From contig NC_079886.1 in assembly GCF_029227915.1 (NCBI RefSeq), positions 23,412,501 to 23,476,500 of the forward strand: a DNA stretch of 64,000 bases, written 5' to 3'. The position numbers and the translations under genes are program-made. Below the pieces are notes generated by a model, which ran no database searches, was not told the DNA's origin, and saw only the letters and a list, made by a program, of their open reading frames with translations. Position 1 is the first letter of the stretch. Each line of letters starts with the position of its first letter. Of this stretch, positions 61,982-64,000 are shown one piece after another. The stretch comes from Hydractinia symbiolongicarpus. Taxonomy: Eukaryota > Cnidaria > Hydrozoa > Anthoathecata > Hydractiniidae.

Positions 61982-64000
61982 ATGATATTATTTGTATATT
62001 TTATATTATTAACATACATTAACACAGGTAGCAGCTTTGTTTATTGGAACGCGGGAAAATGGAGTGAATGTGAATTAAAAGACACATGTTTTAATCCTGG
62101 CGTGAAAACAAGACGTGTCGATTGTCGTAACGCGCTACGCAGAATTATTCCATATAAGTTATGCGACAGTGATGTACGTCGAAAACCGAAACAACGCCAA
62201 GAATGTGTTCCCAGACAATGTTACGATAAGTTAAGGAAATCGTTACGACTCGATATTACGAATTGGAGTAATTGTACAGTTGTTTCGCTTGATAAATGGA
62301 AAATATTACGTGGATTAAACGAAACGATGAAAGATACGAAATGTAGCCGTAACTCGAATCCAGTTGCTTTCGCAAAGACTCGCAATGTTACGTGTTACGT
62401 GCAGTATGAAAACAATACACTTTTGAAATTAGATTCTCAGGTATGCACAGATGTTTACAAAATCACTGCTAGAGAATGGAAGCTATGTTTTTATGGCTGT
62501 TTTAACAATTGCTCCTTATCAAGATGGTCCAACTGGAAGACATGTAAACACTGCCGTATGTCAAACGTGAAGTACAAAACTCGCCAATACACTTCTTTAC
62601 CAGGCCTTTTTGAATACAAAAATGCTTGTCCTAACATAATCAAATTAAAAACTAAAAAAATAAAAGTACGTAAACAACAAACTCAATACCGATTATTCGA
62701 TTGGGATAAAGGAAAAATCATAATGGGTAAAAAGTCCCGAAAACGATTTTTGACCTTTACTATAAAAAGAAGAATTATTTCCTGTATAAGTAACACGGGA
62801 AAAATATGCGATGCAAAAAATTCCGCTATTCCTATTAGTGAAATTGTTGTGACGGATAAACCTTGTGTACTTAGCAATTGGTCGCCATGGTCTCAATGTA
62901 CTAGCAATTCAAGCTACATGCAGGGTTCTATGGGAACACAATATAGAAAAAGATATGTTGATGTGCTACCCGTGGGAAATGGTAAGAAATGTGATGAAAT
63001 GATAAGTTTTAGAAATTGCACAAAGAGGCAAGATCCAAAATACGACTGGTTTCTCGGTGATTGGAGTTCTTGCGAAACGACTCAACAGGCTCGGCATAAT
63101 TGTTCGTTAAGCTACAAAACACGGGATGTATATTGTTTCCGCGAAGATGACGTCACTAAAAAGCCAACGTTGGACTATTTCTGTACACAAAGAGCGAAGC
63201 CGTCAACACAAAGAGAGTGTACCCTAGCTTGCCAACGAAAATGTAGGTACGCTAATTGGAGTCCATGGTCATGTGATAACAATACTACGACCAGGGAAAG
63301 AAACGAAGTCCACAAATCGTCTCAAGCAGTGTGTCCACGGATCATACAAAGAAAATCAAGAAAAATGTTCACCTGGAAAAGAGAAAATCCTTCATCGTGT
63401 CGACTTACAAATACATCAGCGCAATGCGGGGTTGGTAGAAAAATATTTGAAGTGAAATGCACAACTTGTTCCAATGAAGTGGTGAAAAATAATTTTTGCG
63501 AGAAAAGAGAGAAACCAGAGCGTTCTGAAAGCTGTCGAGTTTATTGTCCCAACGATTGCATTGTAGATGAATGGTCCAGCTGGGGATCATGTAAGTTTAA
63601 TTACAGAAAAAGAGTAAGACATGTACTTGCAAGGAAGTCTGGAGCTGGCATGAGCTGTCCTTACTTAACAGAAACTGAGTCATGTGATATGAATGAATAT
63701 TTCTGGTCACTCTCAAAATGGAGTAGCTGCCAGATCAGTTTATCCAACAGTAGCGAAAGATGTACACCTGGCCTACAAACAAGACTGCTACGTTGTGTGA
63801 AGAATAAAGTAGGGAACTTTGTGGACGTGTCCCATTGCGACAAATTAGTCAAACCAAATACAGAGAAAAAATGTGAACTATGTCCAACAGATTGTAAATT
63901 GTCTTTGTGGTCAGATTGGTATCCATCTTGCAAAGCTGCACGTAGTTCACTACCCTCCCTTGAGCAACCTTTTACGCAGCGAAGACGTTACATTGAAGTA
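61982..64000 (+). CDS. Secreted thrombospondin type-1 repeat protein, THSD7-like (partial)
   Basis: One frame stays open for 673 codons from the ATG to the window edge. The N-terminus is a signal peptide (MILFVYFILLTYINTGSS). Tandem TSP1-like modules follow, recognisable by Trp motifs and cysteines: WNAGKWSEC, WSNC, WSNWKTC, NWSPWSQC, GDWSSC, NWSPWSC, EWSSWGSC, KWSSC and LWSDW. The long module style, with conserved C...C...C spacing and alternation of WSxWxxC with shorter GxWSxC units, resembles THSD7A/7B. Those are cell-surface or matrix proteins with such arrays. No intron is needed over more than 2 kb, unlike vertebrate THSD7 genes. The C-terminal part, including any membrane anchor, lies outside the window. 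Confidence 0.8.
   Translation, partial: MILFVYFILLTYINTGSSFVYWNAGKWSECELKDTCFNPGVKTRRVDCRNALRRIIPYKLCDSDVRRKPKQRQECVPRQCYDKLRKSLRLDITNWSNCTVVSLDKWKILRGLNETMKDTKCSRNSNPVAFAKTRNVTCYVQYENNTLLKLDSQVCTDVYKITAREWKLCFYGCFNNCSLSRWSNWKTCKHCRMSNVKYKTRQYTSLPGLFEYKNACPNIIKLKTKKIKVRKQQTQYRLFDWDKGKIIMGKKSRKRFLTFTIKRRIISCISNTGKICDAKNSAIPISEIVVTDKPCVLSNWSPWSQCTSNSSYMQGSMGTQYRKRYVDVLPVGNGKKCDEMISFRNCTKRQDPKYDWFLGDWSSCETTQQARHNCSLSYKTRDVYCFREDDVTKKPTLDYFCTQRAKPSTQRECTLACQRKCRYANWSPWSCDNNTTTRERNEVHKSSQAVCPRIIQRKSRKMFTWKRENPSSCRLTNTSAQCGVGRKIFEVKCTTCSNEVVKNNFCEKREKPERSESCRVYCPNDCIVDEWSSWGSCKFNYRKRVRHVLARKSGAGMSCPYLTETESCDMNEYFWSLSKWSSCQISLSNSSERCTPGLQTRLLRCVKNKVGNFVDVSHCDKLVKPNTEKKCELCPTDCKLSLWSDWYPSCKAARSSLPSLEQPFTQRRRYIEV

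Overview
The window is animal nuclear DNA: AT-rich, with spliced genes (GT-AG introns of about 110 bp to over 4 kb), many MITE, SINE and LINE remnants, and metazoan genes. The gene content and repeat style (CAACCTCG-ended elements, a gacagacagacag-tailed repeat, an RTE-type LINE carrying a PHD-like finger) suggest a cnidarian, perhaps a hydrozoan. The phylum is inference. No bacterial operons, CRISPR arrays or functional tRNA genes were seen.

Layout. 1-2.6 kb: sparse DNA, one weak ORF and a 110-bp MITE. 2658-8743: a complete 6,086-bp DNA transposon with terminal inverted repeats and a perfect 9-bp target duplication. It carries two convergent intact genes: a RecQ-like SF2 helicase (+, 2 exons) and a 901-residue transposase (-, 2 exons) that joins a ZAD-like zinc finger to a DUF6589-type DDE domain. 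It matches what I recall of the AcademH lineage of Academ transposons. 9.06-13.9 kb: a divergent methylcrotonoyl-CoA carboxylase beta-like gene (+, 4 exons) with a 312-bp MITE in intron 2. 15.8-23.1 kb (-): a 1,551-residue protein with a chromodomain-like N-terminus and about 26 C2H2 zinc fingers. 25.3-38.4 kb (-): the complete 21-exon CPSF2 (CPSF100) gene. 41-46.1 kb: a possible first exon, a LINE fragment, an unrecognised two-exon gene, and a decayed relative of the transposon helicase. 46.2-52 kb: a Penelope-like scrap, tandem duplications, a Harbinger-derived element and a tRNA-like SINE head. 52.2-58.5 kb (+): TTC19 (9 exons), with a truncated RTE-like LINE in intron 6. 61.98-64 kb (+): a secreted thrombospondin type-1 repeat protein resembling THSD7, running off the window.

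The host genes look functionally unrelated: mRNA 3'-end processing (CPSF2), complex III maintenance (TTC19), leucine catabolism (MCCC2-like), probable chromatin or DNA binding (chromo/ZF) and cell surface or matrix (THSD7-like). The most coherent system is the transposon, its helicase and transposase, and the small elements with the same ends that it could mobilise. I rebuilt exons by eye from splice signals, reading frame and family alignment. Every multi-exon model given as complete closes in frame.
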